A stretch of 64,000 nt of DNA from positions 1-64,000 of the forward strand of contig NZ_JBMGQR010000014.1 of assembly GCF_049059935.1 (NCBI RefSeq). Reading direction: 5' to 3'. The notes beneath the pieces are model-generated. The model made no database searches. It was not told the origin of the DNA and saw only the letters and a list, made by a program, of their open reading frames with translations. This document shows, piece by piece, positions 33,203 through 41,763 of the stretch. Both the position numbers and the translations under genes were made by a program. The first letter of the stretch is position 1; every line of letters begins with the position of its first letter. Source of the stretch: JAURVT01 sp049059935 (GTDB lineage Bacteria > Actinomycetota > Actinomycetes > Propionibacteriales > Nocardioidaceae).

Positions 33203-33208
33203 AGTCTA
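33203..33208 (-). promoter_or_regulatory. -10 box of the DUF2520-panC-panD-coaX operon
   Basis: TAGACT on the minus strand, about 58 bases before ATG 33144, giving a leader of about 50 bases with AAGAAGG. It overlaps the base of the rfbA terminator stem. Confidence 0.45.
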
Positions 33209-33264
33209 GGTCGCCGCAGCCGTCCCGGCGTGCGGGGTGGCGCACCTCACGGCGCCGGCGACCT
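33208..33264. terminator. rfbA terminator hairpin
   Basis: AGGTCGCCG (33208-33216) and CGGCGACCT (33256-33264) pair, with an inner GTGCG/CGCAC stem. It abuts the rfbA stop codon. Confidence 0.45.
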
Positions 33265-34127
33265 CAGTGGTCCAGCAGGCCCAGCAGGTAGGCGCCGTAG
33301 CCGCTCTTGACGAGGGGCTCGGCCCGCTCGCGCAGCTCGTCGTCGGTGAGGAAGCCCGAGCGCCAGGCCACCTCCTCGGGGCAGCCGATCTTCATGCCCT
33401 GGCGGCTCTCGATGGTGCGCACGTAGTTGGAGGCGTCGTTGAGCGAGTCGAACGTCCCGGTGTCGAGCCAGGCCGTGCCGCGGGGAAGGATGCCGACCTG
33501 CAGGCGGCCCTGCTCCAGGTAGACGCGGTTGAGGTCGGTGATCTCGAGCTCGCCGCGCGGCGACGGCTCGAGGTCGGCCGCGATCGAGATCACGTCGTTG
33601 TCGTAGAAGTACAGGCCCGGCACCGCGTAGCTGCTCCGGGGCTTCTCGGGCTTCTCCTCCAGCGACACCACGCGTCCGTCGGCGTCGAACTCCACGACGC
33701 CGTACGCGGTGGGGTCGGCGACCTGGTAGCCGAACACGGCGCCGCCGTCGAGGTCGGCGAACCGGCGCAGCTGCTGCCCCATGCCGGGGCCGTAGAAGAT
33801 GTTGTCGCCCAGCACGAGCGCGGCCTTGTCGTCGCCGATGTGGTCGGCGCCGAGCACGAACGCCTGAGCGAGCCCGTCGGGGCTCGGCTGCTGGACGTAG
33901 GTGAGGTTGACGCCGAAGCGCGACCCGTCGCCCAGCAGGCGCTGGAACTGGTCGGCCTCGTGGGGCGTGGTGATGATGCAGATGTCCTGGATGCCCGCGA
34001 GCACCAGCGTCGACAGCGGGTAGTAGATCATCGGCTTGTCGTAGACCGGGACGAGCTGCTTGCTGACGCCGAGCGTGATCGGGTGCAGCCGCGACCCGGT
34101 GCCGCCGGCCAGGATGATTCCGCGCAT
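33264..34127 (-). CDS. rfbA: glucose-1-phosphate thymidylyltransferase
   Basis: 287 aa. It makes dTDP-glucose from dTTP and glucose-1-phosphate, the first step to dTDP-L-rhamnose. Motifs: RGIILAGGTGSRLHPIT (nucleotide-binding), KQLVPVYDKPMIYYPLSTL, GDNIFYG, EKPEKPRSSYA and GLYFYDN. The start is the second ATG (34127): a -10 box TAGGAT lies seven bases upstream, and the first ATG (34136) falls inside that box. Divergent from rfbB, with 81 bases between them. Confidence 0.96.
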   Translation of the reverse strand: MRGIILAGGTGSRLHPITLGVSKQLVPVYDKPMIYYPLSTLVLAGIQDICIITTPHEADQFQRLLGDGSRFGVNLTYVQQPSPDGLAQAFVLGADHIGDDKAALVLGDNIFYGPGMGQQLRRFADLDGGAVFGYQVADPTAYGVVEFDADGRVVSLEEKPEKPRSSYAVPGLYFYDNDVISIAADLEPSPRGELEITDLNRVYLEQGRLQVGILPRGTAWLDTGTFDSLNDASNYVRTIESRQGMKIGCPEEVAWRSGFLTDDELRERAEPLVKSGYGAYLLGLLDH

Positions 34128-34134
34128 GGCGGTC

Positions 34135-34140
34135 ATCCTA
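34135..34140 (-). promoter_or_regulatory. leaderless -10 box for rfbA
   Basis: TAGGAT on the minus strand, 7-base spacer to ATG 34127. It excludes the annotated-looking ATG at 34136, whose AT is part of the box. Confidence 0.6.
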
Positions 34141-34195
34141 GGGGTGCGCCGTCACGCCCTCGTCACATCGCCCACGAGGTCCGGACACCGACCTC

Positions 34196-34201
34196 TAGGC
34201 T
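34196..34201 (+). promoter_or_regulatory. leaderless -10 box for rfbB
   Basis: TAGGCT, 7-base spacer to ATG 34209. Confidence 0.6.
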
Positions 34202-34208
34202 GTCCCCC

Positions 34209-35207
34209 ATGCCTGCCTACCTCGTGACCGGCGGCGCCGGCTTCATCGGCTCGAACTTCGTGCGTCACCTCCTCGAGCACACCGACGCCACCGTCACCGT
34301 CCTCGACAAGCTGACCTACGCCGGCGACCGCGGGTCCGTCGAGTCGCTGCCGTCCGACCGCGTCCGCCTCGTCGAGGGCGACGTCGCGGACGCCGAGGTC
34401 GTCGACGAGCTCGTCGGGACGCACGACGTGACGGTGCACTTCGCCGCCGAGTCGCACAACGACAACTCGCTGCGCGACCCGTCGCCGTTCGTGCAGACCA
34501 ACCTGATCGGCACCTACACGCTGCTCGAGGCCGCCCGCCGGCACGACGCCCGGTACCACCACATCTCGACCGACGAGGTCTACGGCGACCTGGAGCTGGA
34601 CGACCCCGCGCGGTTCACCGAGTCCACGCCGTACAACCCGTCGAGCCCGTACTCGTCCACCAAGGCGGGGTCCGACCTGCTGGTGCGCGCCTGGGTGCGC
34701 TCGTTCGGCGTCCGGGCCACGATCAGCAACTGCTCGAACAACTACGGCCCCTTCCAGCACGTCGAGAAGTTCATCCCGCGCCAGATCACCAACGTGCTCG
34801 ACGGCGGACGCCCCAAGCTCTACGGCGCCGGCCTGAACGTCCGCGACTGGATCCACGCCGACGACCACAGCGCCGCGGTGCTGCGCATCGTCGAGGCCGG
34901 GCGCCTCGGCGAGACCTACCTGATCGGCGCCGACGGCGAGAAGGACAACAAGTCCGTCATCGAGCTGATCCTGCGGCTGACCGGTCAGGCCGAGGACGCC
35001 TACGACCACGTCACCGACCGCGCCGGCCACGACCTGCGCTACGCGATCGACTCGACCAAGCTGCGCGAGGAGCTCGGCTGGACGCCGCGCTACCCCGACT
35101 TCGAGGCCGGGCTCGCCCAGACCATCGACTGGTACCGCGAGAACGAGACCTGGTGGCGGTCGCAGAAGGCCGCGACCGAGGCGATGTACGCCGCGCAGGG
35201 CCAGTGA
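34209..35207 (+). CDS. rfbB: dTDP-glucose 4,6-dehydratase
   Basis: 332 aa extended SDR forming dTDP-4-keto-6-deoxyglucose. NAD-binding motif YLVTGGAGFIGSNFV. The catalytic triplet Thr121-Asp122-Glu123 lies in ISTDEVYG, with Tyr148-x3-Lys152 in YSSTKAG. NNYGPFQHVEKFIPR and KLYGAGLNVRDWIH are substrate-side motifs. The Asp-Glu pair separates it from the PseB enzyme encoded at 51.3 kb, which has Asp-Lys. The stop overlaps the start of the RmlC-RmlD fusion (TGATG). Confidence 0.96.
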   Translation: MPAYLVTGGAGFIGSNFVRHLLEHTDATVTVLDKLTYAGDRGSVESLPSDRVRLVEGDVADAEVVDELVGTHDVTVHFAAESHNDNSLRDPSPFVQTNLIGTYTLLEAARRHDARYHHISTDEVYGDLELDDPARFTESTPYNPSSPYSSTKAGSDLLVRAWVRSFGVRATISNCSNNYGPFQHVEKFIPRQITNVLDGGRPKLYGAGLNVRDWIHADDHSAAVLRIVEAGRLGETYLIGADGEKDNKSVIELILRLTGQAEDAYDHVTDRAGHDLRYAIDSTKLREELGWTPRYPDFEAGLAQTIDWYRENETWWRSQKAATEAMYAAQGQ

Positions 35208-36601
35208 TGCCGCACGACCTCACGGTGGAGCGGACCGCGATCCCGGGCCTGCTCGTCGTCCGCCTGCCCGTGCACGGCGACAACCGCGGCTGGTTCAAGG
35301 AGAACTGGCAGCGCGCCAAGATGACGGCGCTCGGCCTTCCGGACTTCGGTCCGGTGCAGAACAACGTCTCGTTCAACGCCGAGCGCGGCGCGACGCGCGG
35401 CATCCACGCCGAGCCCTGGGACAAGCTGGTCTCGGTGGCCACCGGCCGCGTGTTCGGTGCGTGGGTCGACCTCCGCGAGGGCGAGACGTTCGGCGCCACG
35501 GTCACCCTCGAGATCGACCCGTCGACCTCGGTGTTCGTGCCGCGCGGGGTGGGCAACGCCTTCCAGACCCTCGAGCCGCGCACGGCGTACTCCTACCTGG
35601 TCAACGACCACTGGAGCGCCGAGGCCAAGGACTCGTACAGCTTCGTCAACCTCGCCGACGAGACCGTCGCGATCGACTGGCCGGTGCCGCTCGCCGAGGC
35701 CGAGCTGTCCGACGCCGACCGCTCGCACCCGCGGCTGGCCGACGTCGTGCCGTTCCGTCGCCGGCGCACGCTCGTCGTCGGGGCCGGCGGCCAGCTCGGC
35801 ACGGCCCTGCGTGCGCTGATGCCCGACGCCGACTCCGTCGACCACCCGCAGATCGACCTCACCGACCCCTCGACGCTCGACTCGGTGCGCTGGGGCGACT
35901 ACGACGTCGTGCTCAACGCCGCCGCCCACACCGCGGTGGACGCCGCCGAGACGGCCGAGGGTCGCCGGGCGTCCTGGGCGATCAACGTGGCGTCGGTGCG
36001 CGCGCTCGTCGAGCACGTGCGGGCCAGCGGCGCCACGCTCGTCCACGTGTCGTCGGACTACGTCTTCGACGGCACCGTCGCCGACCACGTCGAGGACGAG
36101 CCGTTCGCTCCGCTCGGCGTGTACGGGCAGACCAAGGCCGCCGGGGACGCCCTGGTCGCGACGCTGCCCCGGCACTACCTCGTCCGCACCAGCTGGGTCA
36201 TCGGGCAGGGGAGGAACTTCGTCCGCACGATGGCCGACCTCGCCGACCGCGGCATCAGCCCGTCGGTGATCGACGACCAGGTCGGGCGCCTGACGTTCAC
36301 CGACGAGCTCGCCCGCGGCATCGACCACCTGGTGTCCTCCGGTGCCCCGTTCGGCACCTACAACCTCACCGGCGCCGGCGACCCCACCTCGTGGGCCGAC
36401 GTCGCCCGCACCGTGTTCGCCGCCCGCGGGCGCGACGCCGACGACGTCGCGCGCGTCTCGACCGAGCAGTACCTCGAGGGCAAGGAGGGGGTCGCTCCGC
36501 GGCCCCTGCTGAGCACGCTCGACCTGGCCAAGATCAGGTCGACGGGGTTCGAGCCCCGCGACGCCGGCGAGGCGCTCGCCGACTACCTGGGCTCGCTCTA
36601 G
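35207..36601 (+). CDS. rfbCD: RmlC-RmlD fusion: 3,5-epimerase-like and dTDP-4-dehydrorhamnose reductase
   Basis: 464 aa. Residues about 1-180 are an RmlC-like cupin (DNRGWFKENWQ, RGIHAEPWDKLVSVATG with the candidate catalytic His, VFVPRGVGNAFQTLE). Residues about 184-464 are RmlD (TLVVGAGGQLGTALRALMP, AAHTAVDAAE, HVSSDYVFDGT, YGQTKAAGD, GTYNLTGAG). Together they would convert the RfbB product to dTDP-L-rhamnose. The canonical RmlC segment G-L-H-Y-Q is replaced by G-I-H-A-E. The start ATG 35207 overlaps the rfbB stop. Its own stop overlaps the stop of the convergent glycerophosphotransferase gene. Confidence 0.92.
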   Translation: MPHDLTVERTAIPGLLVVRLPVHGDNRGWFKENWQRAKMTALGLPDFGPVQNNVSFNAERGATRGIHAEPWDKLVSVATGRVFGAWVDLREGETFGATVTLEIDPSTSVFVPRGVGNAFQTLEPRTAYSYLVNDHWSAEAKDSYSFVNLADETVAIDWPVPLAEAELSDADRSHPRLADVVPFRRRRTLVVGAGGQLGTALRALMPDADSVDHPQIDLTDPSTLDSVRWGDYDVVLNAAAHTAVDAAETAEGRRASWAINVASVRALVEHVRASGATLVHVSSDYVFDGTVADHVEDEPFAPLGVYGQTKAAGDALVATLPRHYLVRTSWVIGQGRNFVRTMADLADRGISPSVIDDQVGRLTFTDELARGIDHLVSSGAPFGTYNLTGAGDPTSWADVARTVFAARGRDADDVARVSTEQYLEGKEGVAPRPLLSTLDLAKIRSTGFEPRDAGEALADYLGSL

Positions 36602-38541
36602 CCCCGACGCTCGTCGGCCCGACGGGCGAGGTCGTCCACGGCGCGCGCGAAGCGCTCCTGGGCGGTGAGGTCGGACTCGCCGAGCAGGCGGCCGCGCAGG
36701 GACGCGCGCCGGTCGCGGAGGTCGTCCGGTGCGGTGCCGGCGGCGACCGCGACGACGTGGTCCAGGCCGGTGCCGTCGCGGGGGACGACGATGCCGCCCG
36801 CGGACGCCGGTGCGATCGCGACGAAGGCCTCCTCGTCCAGGCCGGTGGTGTTGCAGGTCGCGAACGGCCGACCGGTCGCCTGGAAGTCGCTCAGCACGCT
36901 CGAGACGTCCGTGACCAGGAAGTCGGCGACCTCGAAGTACGTGAACAGCTCGGGGCCCGGCCCCTCGACCACCAGGTGCGCGCGGGGGTCGAGCCGCGCC
37001 AGGTAGGCCCGGCCGGCCGCGCGGGTGCGCGCCTCGGCGTCGACCGCCGACACCTGGTGCAGCGGCTCACCGCTGCGCACGGCCCGCTCGGTGGGGTCGA
37101 CCACCTCGCGCAGCGGGTCGACGTCGGGTGCCTCGTAGACCGCCGACTGGGTCAGCCCGTTCACCCGGTTGGCCTCCCGCACCAGCCGCACGATCCGGCG
37201 GTGTGCCTTGAGCACCTCGGGGTCGCGGTGCCCCGTCAGCGGGTGCGGCTTGTAGATCAGCCGGAGCGGCGAGGGCGAGGCGAGCACGGCCTCGACCAGG
37301 GCGACGCCCTGGAACGCGACCGACCCGTACTCCTGGGTGTCGTTCCAGCCCTCCCACGTCGGCGCGTAGAGCACCGTCGGGACGCGGTCGGTCCCCTCGG
37401 CGAGCCCGCCGTGCGCCTCGGTCGTCGAGGCCAGGAAGTCCAGCTGCGGGCGGCCCACCTCGACGACGTCGTCGAGATCCACACCGACGTCGGCCGCCGC
37501 CCAGCGGTCACGACCCGCGGGGCCGGCCGTCCAGAGCTCGTCGTAGACCTTCGCGTAGGGGTTGACCGAGGCGTTCTTGTCCGAGTCGCCGTGGCCGACG
37601 AACGCCGACCGCACGTGCGGCAGGCGCAGCAGGTGGATGTTGGGGCCGTTGTTGGCCACGAACAGCGACACGCGCGCGTCGTCGAGGTCCAGGGCGAGCA
37701 TCGACACCGCCGCGGGGGCGCAGATCACCGGCAGCGACGTGGGCGCGAGAGCGGCGAGGGCCGTCCGCGACCGGAGCACGACGACGGCGGGGCGGTCGAG
37801 CTGCTCGACGACGGCGAGCCACATGTTCACCTGGTAGACCGCCGCGTAGGTGTCGGAGTAGTACAGGACGACCTCCGGACGCAGGTCGTCGACGAACCGG
37901 TCGACCAGGGCCAGCACGTCGCCCGGCTCGAACCGGCCCTTGGTCCGGCGGTCCACCACGACCGCGCGCGCCGCGACGCCGAGCACGAACAGGGCGGCCC
38001 CGGCGAACAGCACGAGGAGCAGTGCGGGGTCGTCGACGAAGCAGGCCGGCACCAGCAGCACCAGCGCCGCGGTGGTGATCATCGGGCTGGCGCCGTCGGC
38101 CCAGAACCGTGACGGCGGCGGGGGGACGTCGAGCGACGACAGGTCGATGTTGCGGGTCTCGACGTCCAGCTTGCGGCGGGTGTCGACGCGGAACACCGCG
38201 ACGAGCGTCACCGCGTGCAGCACCAGGAACACACCGGCCGCGACCACGACGACGGTCGCCGCTCCGGGCTCCGCGGCGTCGCGCAGTCCGAGGACGATCA
38301 CCGCGAGGAAGCGCACCAGCAGACGCACGGACGCGCCCAGCTGGCCGATCCGCAGGATCCGCTCGAGGGCGTCGCCCTCCTCCTGCTCGGGCAGGAACGG
38401 CTCGCCGAGCGCGGAGACGACCAGCAGCAGCGCGAGCAGCCACGACTGGCCGACCAGCGCGACGGGCACGGCGGCGAAGACGCCGACGACCACGGCGATC
38501 TCGGCCCAGCGCGCGCGCAGCAGCCTCACCAGGCGGGGCAT
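36598..38541 (-). CDS. CDP-glycerol glycerophosphotransferase family protein with membrane N-terminus
   Basis: 647 aa. Membrane-embedded N-terminal third: hydrophobic segments near 14-48, 75-116 and 155-197. The GT-B-like TagB/TagF domain starts near 205, with FVGHGDSDKN (314-323, catalytic His/Asp region), LYAPTWEGW (391-399), IYKPHP and VTDVSSVLSDF. Family members polymerise glycerol- or ribitol-phosphate, or prime teichoic acids, at the membrane. The membrane part replaces the usual amphipathic attachment. ATG 38541 has AGAGGA about nine bases upstream. Last gene of the minus-strand operon beginning with the ACP gene. Confidence 0.85.
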   Translation of the reverse strand: MPRLVRLLRARWAEIAVVVGVFAAVPVALVGQSWLLALLLVVSALGEPFLPEQEEGDALERILRIGQLGASVRLLVRFLAVIVLGLRDAAEPGAATVVVVAAGVFLVLHAVTLVAVFRVDTRRKLDVETRNIDLSSLDVPPPPSRFWADGASPMITTAALVLLVPACFVDDPALLLVLFAGAALFVLGVAARAVVVDRRTKGRFEPGDVLALVDRFVDDLRPEVVLYYSDTYAAVYQVNMWLAVVEQLDRPAVVVLRSRTALAALAPTSLPVICAPAAVSMLALDLDDARVSLFVANNGPNIHLLRLPHVRSAFVGHGDSDKNASVNPYAKVYDELWTAGPAGRDRWAAADVGVDLDDVVEVGRPQLDFLASTTEAHGGLAEGTDRVPTVLYAPTWEGWNDTQEYGSVAFQGVALVEAVLASPSPLRLIYKPHPLTGHRDPEVLKAHRRIVRLVREANRVNGLTQSAVYEAPDVDPLREVVDPTERAVRSGEPLHQVSAVDAEARTRAAGRAYLARLDPRAHLVVEGPGPELFTYFEVADFLVTDVSSVLSDFQATGRPFATCNTTGLDEEAFVAIAPASAGGIVVPRDGTGLDHVVAVAAGTAPDDLRDRRASLRGRLLGESDLTAQERFARAVDDLARRADERRG

Positions 38542-38584
38542 GGACGGGGTTCCTCTCGACGTTCGCGGGCTCGGCCGCACGACC

Positions 38585-40510
38585 TCACTGCGCAGGTGGT
38601 CCGTCCTGGCGGCGCACGTCCATCTCCTCGCGCACCTCCTCCATCTCGGCGGCCAGTCCGTCGTCGGTCGGGGGCGACCACCGTGCGGACTGGTCCTCCG
38701 GCGGCGCGGTCGCCGCCTCGACGACCCGGGCCGCGCGCGACGCCTTGGCCCGGCGTGCGACGCGGTGACGCAGGCCGAGACGGCGCTCGGCCTCGCGCGC
38801 GCGGATCGACGCGGCCTTGCGGCGCCGGTTCTCCTTGACCACGCGGGCGAGCAGCCACTCCACCTGCTCCTGGGCCTCGCCGAGCTGCTCGGTCGCCACG
38901 TCGAGCGCCTCCTCGAGCTCGACCAGCCCGTGGAAGTCCGAGGCGCCGTAGGGACGCCGGGCCACCTGGGCGGCCTGGCCGACCTCGCGGTCGGCGACGG
39001 GACGACGCCAGGGGGTGACCGGGACGGCCAGCTCGGCCGACAGGGCGACCGCGCGCTCGACCGCCGCGGGACGCGGGGTCCGGCCGGCCATCGCCGCGAA
39101 CGACCGGGCCAGGGCGAGCGGCGGCGTGCCGGGTGCGAAGGGGTGCGCCGCGCCCGAGGTGACGATGCGGTCGCCCAGGCGCATGAGCGCGTGGACGAGC
39201 ACGACCTCGGTCGGCAGGCGCCAGGTGAGCGACCAGCTCGCGTCGACCGGCTCGAGGTCGCCGGGCTCCTCGCGGTCCAGCACGTTGTCGAGCGTGGCCA
39301 GGGCGAGGGCGCCGTCGACCACCGGGAGCGTCTCGGCGTCGGCGGGGTTCCACGGGGAGGACCAGTCGGCCTCGGTGGACTGCGAGTCGAGCCACGCGAC
39401 GTAGGTGCGCACGACCCGACGGATCGCCGGGAGGTCGTGGGCGGCGCAGGCCACCAGCACCGACTCCTCGAGCGTCCGACCGGTCGGGATCGAGCCGTCG
39501 AGGGCTCCGAGGTCGCGCGCCAGCGGTCCGGCGGCGAGCTCCTCGGGGGCCCGGCCGGACAGCCGCCGGGTCCACGAGCCGTCGGGACCGACGGTGATCG
39601 CCGTGGTGCAGCCGAAGTACGGGCCGTGCACGACCTCGCTGACGTGCACCGAGCCCGCGGTGGTCTCCTCCACGGCGGCGTCGCGGCGCAGACGCACCAG
39701 CCACCCCGGTGCCAGGGCCTCGCCGAGTCCCTGGTCGAGCACCAGGTCGACCAGGGGTCGCGGGTCGCGGTGCAGCACGGGACGCTCGGCGTCGGCGACG
39801 AAGGAGTCGACGAGCACGCGTCGCAGGCGCGGGTCGGACGCCTCGGCCAGCGCGCGCCCCGACACCGCGACCGTGGGGTGGCGCACGTGCGGGAACAGCG
39901 AGACCACCTCGGCGCCGGCGAAGGCGGCGACGACCTCGGCCACGCCGGCGGGGGTCGGCCGGGTCCCGGCCGGGAGCGGCCACTCGTCGTCGCCGCCCGC
40001 CGCGGGCTCGGGGCCGGACGACCAGAGCACGTGCCCGGCGAGCGCGTTGTCGAGCCCGAGCACGACCTCGCCGCCCGGGCGGAGGACGGCGAGCAGGCCC
40101 CCGACGGTGACGTCCCAGCTCGTGACGTCGGACTCCGGGCCCCACACCCGGGCGAGCCCGTCCGGCAGCAGGACGACGTCGTAGCCCTCGGCGTCGGGCA
40201 CGAACCGGTCCCAGCCCCCGCAGTGCGCCCGGACGTGGTCGCCGAGGTCGCGGGCGGCCACCGCAGCGGCGTCGGGCCACGACCGCAGGACGACGTCGAC
40301 GCTGCCGGCGCGCGCGGCGAGCGCGTGGAGCAGCTCGGCGTCGTGCGGTCCGGCGAGCAGCACGCGCGCGTCGGCCGCGACGGGCTCGGCGAGGAGCGAG
40401 ACGAGCAGGGCCGCGGAGGACTCGGTGTGTCCGGGCCTCGCGTCGCTCCAGGACAGGAGCTCGTGGCCCCACATCCGGACGCCGTCGGACATCTGGGGAA
40501 CCTGGCTCAC
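38585..40510 (-). CDS. degenerate methyltransferase-like protein with C-terminal coiled coil (paralogue 1)
   Basis: 641 aa, not recognised as a named family. Residues about 35-160 resemble a class I methyltransferase fold: VLLAGPHDAELLHAL in place of the glycine-rich SAM motif, then YDVVLLPDGLARV and LLAVLRPGGEVVLGLDN. SAM binding is therefore doubtful. The central part (about 200-480) is of unknown fold. The end is a charged coiled coil (VELEEALDVATEQLGEAQEQ, KENRRRKAASIRAREAERRL). It is paralogous to the product of 47328-48857. GTG 40510 overlaps the upstream gene as GTGA. Confidence 0.7.
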   Translation of the reverse strand: MSQVPQMSDGVRMWGHELLSWSDARPGHTESSAALLVSLLAEPVAADARVLLAGPHDAELLHALAARAGSVDVVLRSWPDAAAVAARDLGDHVRAHCGGWDRFVPDAEGYDVVLLPDGLARVWGPESDVTSWDVTVGGLLAVLRPGGEVVLGLDNALAGHVLWSSGPEPAAGGDDEWPLPAGTRPTPAGVAEVVAAFAGAEVVSLFPHVRHPTVAVSGRALAEASDPRLRRVLVDSFVADAERPVLHRDPRPLVDLVLDQGLGEALAPGWLVRLRRDAAVEETTAGSVHVSEVVHGPYFGCTTAITVGPDGSWTRRLSGRAPEELAAGPLARDLGALDGSIPTGRTLEESVLVACAAHDLPAIRRVVRTYVAWLDSQSTEADWSSPWNPADAETLPVVDGALALATLDNVLDREEPGDLEPVDASWSLTWRLPTEVVLVHALMRLGDRIVTSGAAHPFAPGTPPLALARSFAAMAGRTPRPAAVERAVALSAELAVPVTPWRRPVADREVGQAAQVARRPYGASDFHGLVELEEALDVATEQLGEAQEQVEWLLARVVKENRRRKAASIRAREAERRLGLRHRVARRAKASRAARVVEAATAPPEDQSARWSPPTDDGLAAEMEEVREEMDVRRQDGPPAQ

Positions 40511-41379
40511 GCGCGGGCCCTTCTGGTCGTGGTGGTCGCGTCGGCGGCCCGGACGAGCGACGCGGGGTCGGGCCAGCGGAAGAGGTCGCGGATCTCCTCC
40601 GGGCCGGCGAGGTGCCGGGTGCCGAGCTCCTCGGCCGCGAACGCGAACGCGTCGGAGTCGGGCACGAACGGCTGGTGCATCTCGGGCCACAGCCGGGCGA
40701 GCCGCGCCGTGCCGCCGAAGGAGGGGTGCTCGTTCTCGAGCACCATGGGGTCGCCGTAGACCCCGGTGGAGCAGCCCACGGAGGCGCCGTAGAGCACGGC
40801 CGAGCTGAGCCGGTTGGACACCACGCGTCGGTGGCGGCGCAGCTCGGCGAGCTGGCCGTCGAGGAAGCGGGTGGTGGTGCCCTGGTAGTTGAATCCCCGC
40901 TGGCCGTGGCAGATGACGCGGAAGCCCGAGCGCTCGTAGACCTGGCGGATGCGCGGGTCCTCGTGCTCGTTCCAGTACAGGCACGCGGTCAGGGGGACGT
41001 CTCCCTCGACCTCGCGCACCTCGTCGGCCATCCGCTGGTGGTCGCCGAGCACCTCCTGCCCCTCCCAGCCGTGGAAGGGGTAGAAGATCGTCCCCGCGCG
41101 CTCCTGGTCGGCGGGCGGCTCGTCGGCCACCTCCAGCAGGTAGAGCCACGCGGCGCCGATGGCCTTGTAGCGGCGCATGCCCATCGACCAGCCGCGCCGC
41201 ACGACGGTGTCGGACCACACGAACAGCTCGGGGCCGGGGACGAAGCGGGTGCCGACGGCGAACCCGTCGAGGATGTTCCAGCCGTGCTGGAGGTAGCCCC
41301 AGATCATGAAGGGTCGCGGCAGGCCCGCGTAGCGGGCCATGACGTGGGCATGCCCGTAGTAGTGGTTGGCGCCGTGCAC
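40507..41379 (-). CDS. unrecognised family, candidate glycosyltransferase (paralogue A)
   Basis: 290 aa; two sister genes lie at 45689 and 46510. Shared motifs in order: NHYYGHAHVMARY, WGYLQHGW, VWSD, GTIFYPFHGWE, ACLYWNEHEDPRIRQVYE, VICHGQRG, RRHRRVVSNRLSSAVLYGAS, VYGDPM. The layout (HG early, a W-S-D, YPFHG, then HG-RG and SNR...YGA...G) recalls GT-B sugar transferases, but I cannot place it in a family. GTG 41379 has GGAGC five bases upstream. It sits directly before the methyltransferase-like gene with a four-base overlap. Confidence 0.65.
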   Translation of the reverse strand: MHGANHYYGHAHVMARYAGLPRPFMIWGYLQHGWNILDGFAVGTRFVPGPELFVWSDTVVRRGWSMGMRRYKAIGAAWLYLLEVADEPPADQERAGTIFYPFHGWEGQEVLGDHQRMADEVREVEGDVPLTACLYWNEHEDPRIRQVYERSGFRVICHGQRGFNYQGTTTRFLDGQLAELRRHRRVVSNRLSSAVLYGASVGCSTGVYGDPMVLENEHPSFGGTARLARLWPEMHQPFVPDSDAFAFAAEELGTRHLAGPEEIRDLFRWPDPASLVRAADATTTTRRARA

Positions 41380-41381
41380 CG

Positions 41382-41762
41382 TCAGCTCCGTCCCGCGTCG
41401 ACACGTTCGTCGGCCAGGGTCACGACCCCGCCGAGAACCGAGACCACGACATCCTGGAGGTGACAGGTTCTCACGTCGACCCGGGAGCCACCGCCCCCGA
41501 GTCCGTGCCGGCGCAGCCACGTCGCGATCGGGACGTCGGCCCGCTTGGCGCGGCACTCCGCCGCGGTCCACCGCCGCCAGAAGTCGTGCGTCCCGTACCG
41601 GGCGGCCAGGGCGGGCGGCACGGTCTGGTCGGCGAGCTCGGCGTCGATGACGACGTCGGGGTCGCCGAACCAGCCGACGCACCGGCCGTCGGCGAGGTGC
41701 GACCGGGTGACGGCCCCCGCCATCTCCTCGGCCGTCCCGACGCGCAGCGCGCCGGCGGGCAC
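41382..41762 (-). CDS. small 4'-phosphopantetheinyl transferase-like protein
   Basis: 126 aa from GTG 41762 (132 aa if GTG 41780 is used). VVIDAEL resembles the Mg-binding G-x-D-x-E strand, and FWRRWTAAECRAKRADVP resembles the W-(S/T)-x-x-E-x-x-x-K helix of the PPTase superfamily, although the usual Lys before Glu is Ala. The final strand DVVVSVLGG fits the fold. If correct, it would load phosphopantetheine on the carrier protein encoded three genes upstream in the same operon. The assignment is tentative; the short length fits a single AcpS-like module. Confidence 0.5.
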   Translation of the reverse strand: MPAGALRVGTAEEMAGAVTRSHLADGRCVGWFGDPDVVIDAELADQTVPPALAARYGTHDFWRRWTAAECRAKRADVPIATWLRRHGLGGGGSRVDVRTCHLQDVVVSVLGGVVTLADERVDAGRS

Positions 41763-41763
41763 G

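Noticed and set aside
38585..40510. Calling the two large paralogues true methyltransferases
   Set aside because: The glycine-rich SAM loop is replaced by AGPH in both, so only a methyltransferase-like fold can be supported.
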